From the NCBI GenBank assembly GCA_910574715.1, contig CAJTCH010000013.1, positions 41,493-105,492 of the forward strand: DNA of 64,000 bases. The letters are read 5' to 3'. The translations under genes were made by a program, and so were the position numbers. Shown piece after piece: positions 34,820 to 44,384 of this stretch (positions are counted from its first letter, which is position 1; each line of letters begins with the position of its first letter). The DNA is from Lachnospiraceae bacterium (GTDB taxonomy: Bacteria; Bacillota; Clostridia; Lachnospirales; Lachnospiraceae). The notes beneath the pieces are model-generated. The model was not told where the DNA came from. It worked only from the letters and a program-made list of their open reading frames with translations, and searched no databases.

Positions 34820-36511
34820 ATGATAAAGCGAATTCAAAATCTTAAGATCAGTTTCAAGCTCTACATTCTTGTAGGCGTTGCGCTGATCGGTATGCTCATC
34901 ATCGGAGGCATGTCTTTTAATCTGATGGGAAAACTAAATGAAAAGACCAGCGATATCTCAACAAGCTGGCTTCCAAGCGTAGATACGGGAAGGGCTATGA
35001 CCGCTACGCTCTCCAATATCAGACTCAATGAACTCGGCTATCTCACAGCCATTTCCGACGAAATAGAGCAATTAAGCCTCAAATACGTCGAAAGCGAGAA
35101 ATCCAAGATGGACTCGCTTCTTACCAAATACGAAAGCCTGATCGATCAGGAAGAAAAACCGTATTACGAGAATGCCTTGAACCTCTGGACGCAGTACAGC
35201 CAGGCGGACGACAAACTGATGGCGCTGGCAAAACAGGGCAACACTGATGAAGCCCGTTCTATCTTAGAAGGAGAATGTGTAGAACTTTATAATTCTCTGA
35301 ACACCGCTTTCAGCGACATCGTTACATACAACCAGAACGGCAGCGAGGAAGAAACAGCTTCCAGTGAAAGACTTTACCGGAACGCCCTCATCTTCCAGGC
35401 CGGTATTATCATAGTTATTATTATTATCGGGGTCTTTTTCTCATTCGTGATCATCCGGGGAATCAAGTTCCCGATCTTCGAGATCGAAAAGGCAGCTTCC
35501 CGAATGGCTCAGGGCGATCTGGATATAGATATCTCCTACACTTCCAAGGATGAACTTGGTGTTCTGTCCGACCAGGTACGTGAACTGATCCGCAAGCTCC
35601 AGATGATCATCGACGACGAGAACAAGTTCCTGGCCCAGATGGCTTCCGGTGATTTTACGGTGGACTCCACCTGCGAGACAGAATACACCGGCGGTTTTAA
35701 GCCTCTTTTGATCTCATTCCGGGCGATCGCAGAGAAGCTCAACCACACGATCCTGCAGATCAGCGAGAGTTCGGCTCAGGTTGCAAGCGGTTCCGACCAG
35801 GTATCCAGCGGAGCCCAGGCTCTTTCCCAGGGAGCCACCGAGCAGGCCAGCTCCGTTGAAGAGCTTGCCGCTACTATCAATGAGATATCCGAGAAGGTAA
35901 AGCAGAACGCGGAGAATGCGCGGCAGGCTAATCACATGGCAGGAGTTGTCGGAAGCGAGATGCAGACGAGCAATCAGAAGATGCAGGAAATGATGCAGGC
36001 TATGAACAATATCAGCAATTGTTCCGATGAGATCGGAAAGATCATCAAAACTATCGAGGATATCGCATTCCAGACCAATATCCTTGCGCTGAATGCCGCA
36101 GTAGAAGCGGCGCGTGCCGGAACTGCCGGCAAGGGCTTCGCAGTAGTGGCCGATGAAGTGCGCAATCTGGCAGGCAAGAGTGCGGAAGCCTCCAAGAATA
36201 CTTCTGTTCTGATCGAGAATTCCTTAAGAGCAGTAGAGAACGGAACCCTGATCGCCGATGAGACCGCGCAATCCTTACTCCAGACCGTAAAAGGGGTCGA
36301 GGAGGTTGCCAATATCATCAGCCAGATCTCCGAGGCCAGCAACAACCAGGCCGAGGCTATTTCCCAGATCACCATGGGAATCGACCAGATCTCCAGCGTA
36401 GTGCAGACCAATTCCGCAACCGCACAGGAGAGCGCGGCAGCCAGCGAAGAGCTGTCAAGCCAGTCCCAGCTTATGAAGGATCTGGTGGGAAGATTCCGGC
36501 TGAGGGGATAA
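34820..36511 (+). CDS. methyl-accepting chemotaxis protein
   Basis: The 563-residue receptor has an N-terminal helix (LYILVGVALIGMLIIGGM), a four-helix-bundle sensor, a second membrane helix (AGIIIVIIIIGVFFSFVII, about 190-212), HAMP and a signalling domain with the conserved hairpin tip (IAFQTNILALNAAVEAARAG, then GFAVVADEVRNLA). GAAAGGAGACATTTG precedes ATG 34820. No other chemotaxis or flagellar gene lies nearby. It is divergent from the PucR gene. Confidence 0.95.
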   Translation: MIKRIQNLKISFKLYILVGVALIGMLIIGGMSFNLMGKLNEKTSDISTSWLPSVDTGRAMTATLSNIRLNELGYLTAISDEIEQLSLKYVESEKSKMDSLLTKYESLIDQEEKPYYENALNLWTQYSQADDKLMALAKQGNTDEARSILEGECVELYNSLNTAFSDIVTYNQNGSEEETASSERLYRNALIFQAGIIIVIIIIGVFFSFVIIRGIKFPIFEIEKAASRMAQGDLDIDISYTSKDELGVLSDQVRELIRKLQMIIDDENKFLAQMASGDFTVDSTCETEYTGGFKPLLISFRAIAEKLNHTILQISESSAQVASGSDQVSSGAQALSQGATEQASSVEELAATINEISEKVKQNAENARQANHMAGVVGSEMQTSNQKMQEMMQAMNNISNCSDEIGKIIKTIEDIAFQTNILALNAAVEAARAGTAGKGFAVVADEVRNLAGKSAEASKNTSVLIENSLRAVENGTLIADETAQSLLQTVKGVEEVANIISQISEASNNQAEAISQITMGIDQISSVVQTNSATAQESAAASEELSSQSQLMKDLVGRFRLRG

Positions 36512-36545
36512 GCTATACTTCGCCTTATCAAATATATACTAAAGA

Positions 36546-36607
36546 AGAATCCCGCAGGAATCAGGCGGCTTAATGCAATGATGCGCCAGATTCCCAGACG
36601 GGATTCT
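36546..36607 (+). terminator. long multi-stem hairpin after the chemoreceptor gene
   Basis: AGAATCCCG pairs with CGGGATTCT; inside, GGAATC pairs with GATTCC and GGCG with CGCC, with small internal loops. The stop of the MCP gene is about 35 bp upstream and the ABC permease stop about 6 bp downstream on the other strand. No long T-run follows, so it is a likely but not certain bidirectional terminator. Confidence 0.65.
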
Positions 36608-36612
36608 CTGTT

Positions 36613-39147
36613 CTAAAAGGACGCCGTCTTAATATAATCCACGATCCCTTTCCTCTCGATATCGCGGTAGGCCGCCGCCGGCACGCTGACACAGATCAGA
36701 AGCGAGATCACTGCTGCGCACGCACAAGGTACCGCCGGTATCACAAAGCCTGTTCCTGCATAGTTCATTGACTGATAGATCTTGTAAGTTACCGCCGTCC
36801 CCGCAATTCCCGTGATCACCCAGGCCCCGCCTGCATACAGAAGTCCCTCAAGAATCAGCATCTTCTTCACCTGTCTGCCCGTCATTCCGATACTCTCAAG
36901 CACAGCAATCTCCACACGCCTGCTCCGGATATTTCCGACAAATGTATTGACATAATTCATAATTCCGATCAGCGCAAGGATCAGCGCGATTCCGATCCCG
37001 ATCTCCATCATATTGCCCTGTGCCTTCTCTACTTCTCTCTTCATCTCAATTCTGGATTCATAGGAATAATCCTTGCCGTGAGGGCCTGCATCCAGTACGG
37101 AAAGGATTGCGGCTTCTGTCTTCGCGTCATACTCTTCTTGGTATCGGATACCTATCTTATATATGATCGGTTCATCTGCAAATTCCTTCACCACATTTTC
37201 ACTGACAATGATAGTCGGGGGATATCCCAGCAGCGCCGTATAGTCGTTCACATCAACCAAGCCTCCGATATCAAAGGTCCGCGTATGTGCCCTGTCTCCG
37301 TACGCCGCACAGGTGACGGATTTCCCTGTCACATCACTGTTCTTAAGCTCCAGGCCGTTGCGGTACAACAGACAGGTCTTGCCGCTAAGGAATTCTGCTT
37401 CATCCACCGTCTCCTCGGACGCCGCATTCAACGCTTCAAAATCAGCCTTACTGATCCCTACCAGCGATGATCCGAAGTTCTCCGGGAACTCCTTATATTC
37501 TTCCACCTCGTCTTCATAGGGGATGTTCATCCAGGTCTCGTAGAATTCCCGCATCCACATATCGGCAAATTCAGGCTCCCAGGGCACGGTGATCTCTGCG
37601 TAACAAAGAGGCGCCGTCTCGGACACTCCTTCGACAGCATCTAATCTGTCAAGCATCGTCTGATCAAAGATCTGGACACGCTTCTCCTGCTCCTCCTTCC
37701 TCATCGTACCGTTTTTCACCACCATATCAAAATCCCGGAAATTATAATTATACTCTCTCCTTGCCTGCGAATTCAGAATCGTCGTTATACACAGGAACAC
37801 CGACATTCCCGCCGCCAGAGATAACATCACGATCCCCGCCTTCCTCTTATCCTTCGTGATCTGCTCTTTCGCCATGCGCCAGATCCTCGCGGACGGGCTT
37901 ACAAGCCTCTTCCTTTCAAGGTGTCTGCTGCCGCCAGGCCGTCCTCTCCTTTTCACATCCGCCGACGGCCGAAATCCTAACGCTTCCATCGGAGAACACA
38001 TGACCGCGGTCTTCGCCGGTTTTCCGCCGGCAATACAGACGGTTATTCCCGTCAGCAACAAGGTCAGCAATAAGATCAGCGGGTGGAATGACACCGCAAT
38101 CTCTCCGCCCTTACCCATACGGATTCCCAATGACTTTACCACGGACGGAACTACAAGAAATGATACACCGCTTCCCAAGAGCACGCCGCCCGCCAAACCA
38201 ATTCCCCCGATCAGGAACATCTGCCTTCTGATCAGCCCGCAGATCTGCCGCCCCGTCATCCCTATCGTCTGCAGCAGTCCATAATAACGGATATTTCCTG
38301 CTACCGACAGATACATGATATTGTAGATCAGAAGATACGCACACAGACAGGTTACCAGCGCAAGCCCTGCAATCCCGGTTAAAATCTGTATGGAGAACGC
38401 AGAATCAGCCGTAAAAAATAATCTCTGCTGCTTGCCCAGTTTCATGGAATCTATGAATGTATCCTGCTCCTTCTGAGAGATCAATGGCTGCCGGAAATCG
38501 ATCAGAAATCTTCCGGAAGCTACATCTGCCGGATCCAACCCCGTCTGCTCATAGAATTTCTCCGACACATAGAAAGCGCTTTTTTCTCCGAATCCTTCCC
38601 AGATTCCTGATATCCGGAAGGTCTTCTCACATTTGACAGCCCCGGCTCCATAGACAGCCGTGAACGTATCGCCCACGTTCAGTCCATGGAATCCGCATTT
38701 TTCCAGGGCATATTCTGTCACCATGACCTCGTCCTCTTCCACCGGATAACGCCCCTCTACCCGTTCCCTCGCCGGAGCCATAATCTCATTCCAACAGGCC
38801 TCATCCGCCCATATGAGCATCACCTCCGGAGTATTGTCATATTCCGTCTCATCAATATAGCCTGACAAGGCATGCACCCCAAATCTCAGGATATCCGGGT
38901 TCTCCCTGCATGTACTTAGCTGCTCATCCGTCACACCGTACATGATCGCATCATATTCCCCGCCGCCCAGGCGGATATTCTGCAGTCTCTGCATCTTGAA
39001 ATACGTCATCCCCACCGTAAATACACTGAACAGCATAAAGGCTGACAACAGAACCGCCAGGATCATCGTCGCACTCTGCCGCCGGCTGCTCTTAAGCGAC
39101 CGTCCCGCCATCCGGTTTAAAACCTGTGTATTGTTATTCTTAAGCAT
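36613..39147 (-). CDS. FtsX-type ABC transporter permease
   Basis: The 844-residue permease has an N-terminal helix, two FtsX core blocks (YYGLLQTIGMTGRQICGLIRRQM; EIAVLESIGMTGRQVKKMLI) each with three to four helices and extracytoplasmic domains between. This is the large permease of peptide-antibiotic-sensing exporters. ATG 39147 follows AAGGGGCGTGGTCTTC and overlaps the ATPase by 8 bp. The two-component system just upstream probably controls it. Confidence 0.9.
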   Translation of the reverse strand: MLKNNNTQVLNRMAGRSLKSSRRQSATMILAVLLSAFMLFSVFTVGMTYFKMQRLQNIRLGGGEYDAIMYGVTDEQLSTCRENPDILRFGVHALSGYIDETEYDNTPEVMLIWADEACWNEIMAPARERVEGRYPVEEDEVMVTEYALEKCGFHGLNVGDTFTAVYGAGAVKCEKTFRISGIWEGFGEKSAFYVSEKFYEQTGLDPADVASGRFLIDFRQPLISQKEQDTFIDSMKLGKQQRLFFTADSAFSIQILTGIAGLALVTCLCAYLLIYNIMYLSVAGNIRYYGLLQTIGMTGRQICGLIRRQMFLIGGIGLAGGVLLGSGVSFLVVPSVVKSLGIRMGKGGEIAVSFHPLILLLTLLLTGITVCIAGGKPAKTAVMCSPMEALGFRPSADVKRRGRPGGSRHLERKRLVSPSARIWRMAKEQITKDKRKAGIVMLSLAAGMSVFLCITTILNSQARREYNYNFRDFDMVVKNGTMRKEEQEKRVQIFDQTMLDRLDAVEGVSETAPLCYAEITVPWEPEFADMWMREFYETWMNIPYEDEVEEYKEFPENFGSSLVGISKADFEALNAASEETVDEAEFLSGKTCLLYRNGLELKNSDVTGKSVTCAAYGDRAHTRTFDIGGLVDVNDYTALLGYPPTIIVSENVVKEFADEPIIYKIGIRYQEEYDAKTEAAILSVLDAGPHGKDYSYESRIEMKREVEKAQGNMMEIGIGIALILALIGIMNYVNTFVGNIRSRRVEIAVLESIGMTGRQVKKMLILEGLLYAGGAWVITGIAGTAVTYKIYQSMNYAGTGFVIPAVPCACAAVISLLICVSVPAAAYRDIERKGIVDYIKTASF

Positions 39148-39829
39148 GAAGACCACGCCCCTTTCTGATCTTCCCGTCCTCAATGCACACGATCCGGTCT
39201 GCCATCTGGGCGATATCCTGATCATGGGTGATCAGAACGACCGTCTGCTGAAACTGCTTCGCCGCCGCCTTCAATAATCCCAATACATCATGGCCTGACG
39301 CCGTATCCAGGTTCCCGGTAGGCTCATCCGCAAGGATAATGGCGGGCTTCGACGCAAGTGCTCTTGCAATGGCCGCTCTCTGCTGCTGACCGCCGGACAG
39401 ATTACCCGGAAATGCTTCCCCCTTCTCCGTAAGCTTCAACACATCCAGAATCTCTTCCACGAATTCCCAGTCCACCCTCTTTCCGTCCAACTCTATGGGA
39501 AGAACCACATTCTCATAGATATTCAGATCCGGCACGAGATTATAATTCTGGAATATGAATCCCACCTTCCTCCTCCTGAACACCGCAAGTTCCTCCTTCG
39601 TCATGCCGGACAGGTCTCTCCCCGCCACATATACGTCGCCTTCCGTAGGCGTATCCAGACCGCCCACCATATGAAGAAGCGTACTCTTGCCGCTTCCCGA
39701 CCTTCCGATGATCGCAACGAATTCTTGTTCTCTGACCGTAAAATCCACACCGTCCAATGCCTTGACCACATTGTCGCCCAGCCTGTAATATTTTTTTAAC
39801 CCTCTTGTCTCTACCATATTTGACTCCAT
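39140..39829 (-). CDS. ABC transporter ATP-binding protein
   Basis: The 229-residue ATPase has Walker A GRSGSGKST (42-50), Q-loop FIFQNYNLV, signature LSGGQQQRA and Walker B IILADEPTGNLD. It pairs with the FtsX-type permease. GAGGAGCAAAAAT precedes ATG 39829. Confidence 0.93.
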   Translation of the reverse strand: MESNMVETRGLKKYYRLGDNVVKALDGVDFTVREQEFVAIIGRSGSGKSTLLHMVGGLDTPTEGDVYVAGRDLSGMTKEELAVFRRRKVGFIFQNYNLVPDLNIYENVVLPIELDGKRVDWEFVEEILDVLKLTEKGEAFPGNLSGGQQQRAAIARALASKPAIILADEPTGNLDTASGHDVLGLLKAAAKQFQQTVVLITHDQDIAQMADRIVCIEDGKIRKGRGLHA

Positions 39830-39919
39830 ATTTTTGCTCCTCTCTGCAAAAAAAATAGTACCATATCCAGCCTGTCACCTGCTATCTGCTGAACATAGTA
39901 CCATCTTATCAGACAAAAA

Positions 39920-39995
39920 TCACAAAGCTGTCACAATGCAGGATTATCACGAAACTGTGATTTTTATAATTCCTACTAAAAGAATATCACAATGC
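39920..39995. promoter_or_regulatory. repeated TCACAA sites upstream of the ABC exporter
   Basis: TCACAA or a close variant occurs at 39920, 39931, 39947 (TCACGA) and 39987, and TCACAATGC repeats exactly at 39931-39939 and 39987-39995. The 11-bp spacing between the first two fits two monomers of an OmpR-type response regulator on one helix face. The site lies just upstream of the ATPase gene on the minus strand and after the kinase gene. Binding by the 40929-41600 regulator is inferred. Confidence 0.5.
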
Positions 39996-40023
39996 CGGCT
40001 TGTCAGCATCCAGCTTGATTAAT

Positions 40024-40944
40024 TCAATTAGGCAAATATAGATTGAATTCCGAACCTTCGCCCTCCTGTGACCGTACCTCGATATACCCATTCTGCAATT
40101 CCAGGATCTTCCTTGCCAGATATAACCCAATACCGATACCGCTCTCATCATGGATCTCTGGCTCCCTGTAAAAGCGTGTGAAGATCTCCGCCTGACGTTC
40201 AGGCGCGATCCCCTTTCCCGTATCGCGCACACTGATCTTCGCAAATACCTCCTGACACTTCACCGCAACATGGATACTCCCGCCGGATTCCGTGTATTTT
40301 ACCGCATTATCCAACACATTGAAGACTGCTTCTTCCGTCCACTTCCTGTCATGTCTTACCATAAGATCTTCATCACAATCTACAGACAGCTCTATCCCCT
40401 TCTTCGCCGCGGACGGCACGATCTCTCCCACTGCTCCTGCTATCGTCTCGTACAGCTTCATCTCCTGCTGCCGGATGTGAATCATTCCCGTCTCCAGCCT
40501 GGACATCTTAACCATACTCTGCAGGAGAAAATCCAGCTTCTCCGTCTGTCCTTCCAGATAGCCAAGGAATTCCCGCCCCTTCCCTGAGAGTTCTTCTTCC
40601 TGCAAGAATTCCAGATACAGCTTCATATTGGCAATAGGCGTCTTAGTCTGATGGGAAATGTCAGAAATCAGCTCCTTCATCAGTTCCTTCTCACGTCTTC
40701 CCGCCTCTTCCTTCTTCGTCCAGATACGATTCACCCGCCAGAGCTTTTCCCCGCATTTGCCCCATAGAGAATCTGTGATATCTTCCCCTCCTTCTGATAT
40801 ACCCTTCCCGGATATGATATCGTCAAGCGCATTCTCAACCTTCTCTTCAAACCTATAAACATCCCTATTAAGCCGGTACATCCTCCACACGGCAGCAACT
40901 GCCGCTCCTGCGGCTGACACCGCAACGATCACTGACCAATCCAT
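40024..40944 (-). CDS. sensor histidine kinase
   Basis: The 306-residue kinase has one or two N-terminal membrane helices (VIVAVSAAGAAVAAVW), almost no extracellular domain, phospho-acceptor His98 in SDISHQTKTP, and ATPase boxes VLDNAVKYTESGG, DTGKGIAPE and GIGIGLYLARKI. Lack of a sensor domain is typical of intramembrane kinases that sense through an associated ABC exporter. It overlaps the response regulator by 16 bp. Confidence 0.93.
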   Translation of the reverse strand: MDWSVIVAVSAAGAAVAAVWRMYRLNRDVYRFEEKVENALDDIISGKGISEGGEDITDSLWGKCGEKLWRVNRIWTKKEEAGRREKELMKELISDISHQTKTPIANMKLYLEFLQEEELSGKGREFLGYLEGQTEKLDFLLQSMVKMSRLETGMIHIRQQEMKLYETIAGAVGEIVPSAAKKGIELSVDCDEDLMVRHDRKWTEEAVFNVLDNAVKYTESGGSIHVAVKCQEVFAKISVRDTGKGIAPERQAEIFTRFYREPEIHDESGIGIGLYLARKILELQNGYIEVRSQEGEGSEFNLYLPN

Positions 40945-41600
40945 TGATATCCCATCCCGTATACATTTGAAATATACTTGTGCTGCTCATCTTCGATCTT
41001 CCCTCTGAGACGGTTGACATTCACCGCCAGCGCGTGCTTGTCCATCAACTGACCTCCGTTCTCCCACAATCGGTCCAGGAGAATACTGTAGGTGAGAAGC
41101 CGTTCCTTATTCAGTACGAACTCCCTCAGAAGACGCAGCTCGGTGGGCGTGACGCTGCACTCCTCTCCGAGAATAAACACCTTCGCCCGATTTAAGTCAA
41201 TCTTCAGATTACCGTCGTCAAAAATGCTGTCGTCATCATTTTTCACACGTTTCAAGATCACGTCTATTTTCCTGAGAAGTATTTTCATGGAAAATGGCTT
41301 GATCACATAGTCCTCCGCGCCCAGATCATATCCTTCCAATACGTCCTCCTCCATATCCCGTGCTGTCAGGAATAATACGGGGGTATTCTTCTGTTCCTTC
41401 ACCCACCGGCAGAAGCCGAAGCCGTCTCCGTCCGGGAGGTTGATATCCAGTATGATCAGCCGCACTTCTTCTTTTCTGTATATTTCCCTGGCTTCTCTGA
41501 CAGAAGATGCTCGGACTGCCGTGTATTTACTCTTCTCTATTGCATAACAGAGAGCCATGTTAAGCTCTCTGTCGTCTTCTACGATTAATATTTTCTGCAT
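40929..41600 (-). CDS. OmpR-type response regulator
   Basis: The 223-residue regulator has receiver-domain acidic residues DD near position 9, phospho-acceptor Asp52 (ILDINLPDGDG), LTARD and KPFSM, and a C-terminal winged helix (VTPTELRLLREFVLN, then LWENGGQLMDKHALAVNVNRLR). It would act on the ABC exporter genes next to the kinase. ATG 41600 follows GAAGGTAGATTCC; a frame-open upstream start is less well spaced. Confidence 0.93.
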   Translation of the reverse strand: MQKILIVEDDRELNMALCYAIEKSKYTAVRASSVREAREIYRKEEVRLIILDINLPDGDGFGFCRWVKEQKNTPVLFLTARDMEEDVLEGYDLGAEDYVIKPFSMKILLRKIDVILKRVKNDDDSIFDDGNLKIDLNRAKVFILGEECSVTPTELRLLREFVLNKERLLTYSILLDRLWENGGQLMDKHALAVNVNRLRGKIEDEQHKYISNVYGMGYQWIGQ

Positions 41601-41621
41601 GGAATCTACCTTCTGCATTAC

Positions 41622-43688
41622 TTACAATGTGGTAACTGACTCAAGGCATAAGACATTATACCCTGTCAATCTGACGGCGCCGCATATTTTCTCTCCTGAA
41701 AACATGTCTATCATCTCCTGCTTTACCCGAATCTCTTGCTCCTCCGGTGAATAATTCAATATGAAAAAGTATTGTTTCCCATTCTTCTCTCTGACGCACA
41801 ATTCACATTCTTCCGGAAGTTCGAGCTGTGCTCTGTATGGCTCTAAAATCCCCAGATAGCTAAGCAATGCCTGCACGGTATCTCTGGTAAACGTTCCTCC
41901 AAAATGAATCACCCTTCCCTCTCCGACCGCACGTTCCGTCAGCGCCGGCTTTCCTTCATAATAGTTGGACGCAAAACAAGCCAACACCTTCACATCCTCC
42001 TTTTCCGTCTCCAGGATATCATTGAAGATACCTGTATCAAGCTTCTTGCCGTTCCACTCCATACATACCTGCCCGTCCATAGCTCCGACAAAGGTAAATT
42101 CTTCCACGGACGTACCGCTAAGCTGTGCAAGTTCCCCCGGCATCGGCATCATCACACATCTTCCGTGCTCCTCCTTCTGCCCTGTGCGGGCGCCGATAAT
42201 GAGACATCCGCCCTTCTCTGCATAATCTCTTAGAAGCTTCGCTCTTCGCTCCGTCAGAATCAGTCCGTGAGGATAGAACAGCACCGGATAATCCTTCAAA
42301 TCCCCATACTCCGTGTCGTCCGTCAGCAGCACATAATCCATTGGTGTATGACTCAATTGAGACGCTGCGAAAATCTCTTTCTTGCTTGCCTTCTCTACCC
42401 GCCTGTGCCATACGTCCACATCCGCATCCCAGAGATTGTCATAATCCTCCAACACACCAAAGCTCGCCCGATATGCGGCGCCTGTAAGATCACGGAGCGC
42501 ACACACACGTTCATGAAGCTCCCTCACTTCCCGAAGCTTCCTGTTATCCCTGTTGTCATAATCCAAGATACCGTGCCAGTAGATCTCTGTTCCCACTGTA
42601 CAGGTACGCCACCGAAAGAAACTGATATAATCTGCTCCATGGGCGATACTCTGCAGCGCCCAGAGCATCATCTGCCCCGGCTTCGGCGCCGGCGCCTCCA
42701 TTCGGGTGTTCCACCCATTTGCCCCTGACTGCTGTTCCATGATTCCAAAATGCGGGCAGACTGACCGAACCCTGGACAGATGGTTACTCCATTTCCTATC
42801 ATTCAAATCACGGTTATGCACCGGATCCTCCGAAAGACAGTATGCAAAATTCGGATAAGAATCATAAGTATATACATCCAGCGCTTCATCCATCATTCTG
42901 TGATTATCAAGATGATCAAACATACCGTTTGTCGTGATAAAATCTCCCGGCTTCTTATATTTCCTGATAATATCGCTCTGCATCCTGCAGAATGCAATCG
43001 CGCTCTCCGATACAAACCGGTAATAATCCAGAGTCAGGTGAGGATTCGAGGTATTATGAATGGTCGTGCGCGGCACATAGACCTCATCCCAACTCGTGTA
43101 CTCCTGATTCCAGAATATCATTCCCAACTCTCGATTCAGATTCTCCAGTGTACCGTATTTTCCTTGCAGATATTTACGGAACGCAGCCGTATCGCTCTCC
43201 GAATAGAATACATCCACCTCGCAGTTAATCTCATTATCGATCTGCCAGCCGATCACATTGGGATGTGCCGCATAATGTCCTGCAAATTTCTCTACGATAC
43301 GAGCGCTCAAATCCTGATAAACCGGTGAATTATAATTATAGTGCCTGCGCATGCCGTGCCGGAACTTCACCCCGTCCATCCGGCAGTTGAGCACCTCTGG
43401 ATACTTCTCAGTCAGCCAGGCAGGAGGCGTTGCCGTCGGCGTACCAAATATCACCTTCATATCTGCTGCTCTGACTGCATTAAGGAAATCATCAAAGAAC
43501 TCATAACTGAATTCCCCTTCCCGCGGCTCCACCTTGCTCCAGGCAAATTCCCCGATACGGATCGTCTCGATTCCGGCCGCCTTCATCCGCTTCAAGTCCG
43601 CTTCCCATAGAGATCTGTCCCCATGCTCCGGGTAATAACAAGTACCTAATGATATGGTTTCCCATTGAAAATTCTGCTGTTTTCTCAT
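41622..43688 (-). CDS. GH42 beta-galactosidase
   Basis: The 688-residue enzyme matches glycoside hydrolase family 42: SLGTCYYPEHGDRSLWEADL near the start, acid/base Glu153 in WQIDNEI and nucleophile Glu318 in FGIMEQQSG, plus a C-terminal domain typical of the trimeric family. It hydrolyses beta-galactosides such as lactose or plant galactosides. ATG 43688 follows CAGGAGAGTGAATCA; an in-frame start at 43727 is possible. It appears monocistronic, with no transporter next to it. Confidence 0.93.
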   Translation of the reverse strand: MRKQQNFQWETISLGTCYYPEHGDRSLWEADLKRMKAAGIETIRIGEFAWSKVEPREGEFSYEFFDDFLNAVRAADMKVIFGTPTATPPAWLTEKYPEVLNCRMDGVKFRHGMRRHYNYNSPVYQDLSARIVEKFAGHYAAHPNVIGWQIDNEINCEVDVFYSESDTAAFRKYLQGKYGTLENLNRELGMIFWNQEYTSWDEVYVPRTTIHNTSNPHLTLDYYRFVSESAIAFCRMQSDIIRKYKKPGDFITTNGMFDHLDNHRMMDEALDVYTYDSYPNFAYCLSEDPVHNRDLNDRKWSNHLSRVRSVCPHFGIMEQQSGANGWNTRMEAPAPKPGQMMLWALQSIAHGADYISFFRWRTCTVGTEIYWHGILDYDNRDNRKLREVRELHERVCALRDLTGAAYRASFGVLEDYDNLWDADVDVWHRRVEKASKKEIFAASQLSHTPMDYVLLTDDTEYGDLKDYPVLFYPHGLILTERRAKLLRDYAEKGGCLIIGARTGQKEEHGRCVMMPMPGELAQLSGTSVEEFTFVGAMDGQVCMEWNGKKLDTGIFNDILETEKEDVKVLACFASNYYEGKPALTERAVGEGRVIHFGGTFTRDTVQALLSYLGILEPYRAQLELPEECELCVREKNGKQYFFILNYSPEEQEIRVKQEMIDMFSGEKICGAVRLTGYNVLCLESVTTL

Positions 43689-43789
43689 TGATTCACTCTC
43701 CTGATCTGGATTGTTATGTATTGACATATTCTTGTAATCCCCTTTTTCTCGTTCTCACTCCTTCACTCAGATTAAATTATACTCCTATT

Positions 43790-44071
43790 TCAAGAATACT
43801 CAACCCTTCTTTCCCAATAATCAGTATTTTGATTTGGTTCTATACCATGCGTCTGTACCGCGCCATACTTTAGGATCTCTTGCACTACCAACAAAAAACG
43901 TTCATCTTTTATTTCCCTTATATAAAGCGAAACATCTTCTGTATAGTATGGTACAAATTCCCCGTCAATGATGACTGGACTATATTTACTTTTCGTCCTA
44001 AGAGCAACCAATTTTTTATAAAATTCCAGAACGGATCCTTTGGTATTTTCCTGATTATGAGCACTTTCCAC
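43790..44071 (-). pseudogene. C-terminal fragment of a GH13 alpha-glucosidase
   Basis: The 93-residue frame (SVLEFYKKLVALRTKS, then GEFVPYY and YIREIKDERFLLVV) matches the end of oligo-1,6-glucosidase/alpha-glucosidase proteins, which are over 500 residues long. The catalytic domain is missing; upstream is unrelated sequence. A 16-bp palindrome (CACTGG-AAAT-CCAGTG, 44069-44084) marks the break. Decayed remnant. Confidence 0.7.
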
Positions 44072-44093
44072 TGGAAATCCAGTGAATTAGCCA

Positions 44094-44204
44094 TTATCCC
44101 TGCTCATAGATGTGTTCTCTTTCTGTTGCCCGGATTCCGTCCTCCGTCAGAATCTCCATGGAAACGCCAAGAGTCCTTGCGATTTTACAGATGGTTTCAG
44201 CCGA
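44094..44204 (-). pseudogene. possible C-terminal fragment of an XRE-type helix-turn-helix protein
   Basis: A short minus-strand frame ending at TAA 44096-44094 reads SAETICKIARTLGVSMEILT, then EDGIRATEREHIYEQG. This pattern is typical of the last helices of Cro/C1-type DNA-binding domains. The frame is closed upstream by a stop near 44261 and the sequence further on looks unrelated. The region 44205-44384 holds nothing else I can support. Confidence 0.4.
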
Positions 44205-44384
44205 GCATTTGCATAGAATCAGTGCCCGTATGTCCGCGCCACGGAGCGGCAGGCAATTTTAATATACCTGCTGATTTTTCTAACTTTAATAACATCCGTT
44301 CTTCGACAAAAATAGGAGTACTCCCGTTCTCAGCAGAAATACTCCCTTCACTTCAAATTGTCACCCCTCTTCGCAAATCTAAAT

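Noticed and set aside
44205..44384. Possible small gene or RNA between the HTH fragment and the Rpn gene
   Set aside because: No frame, promoter or structured RNA that I could support.
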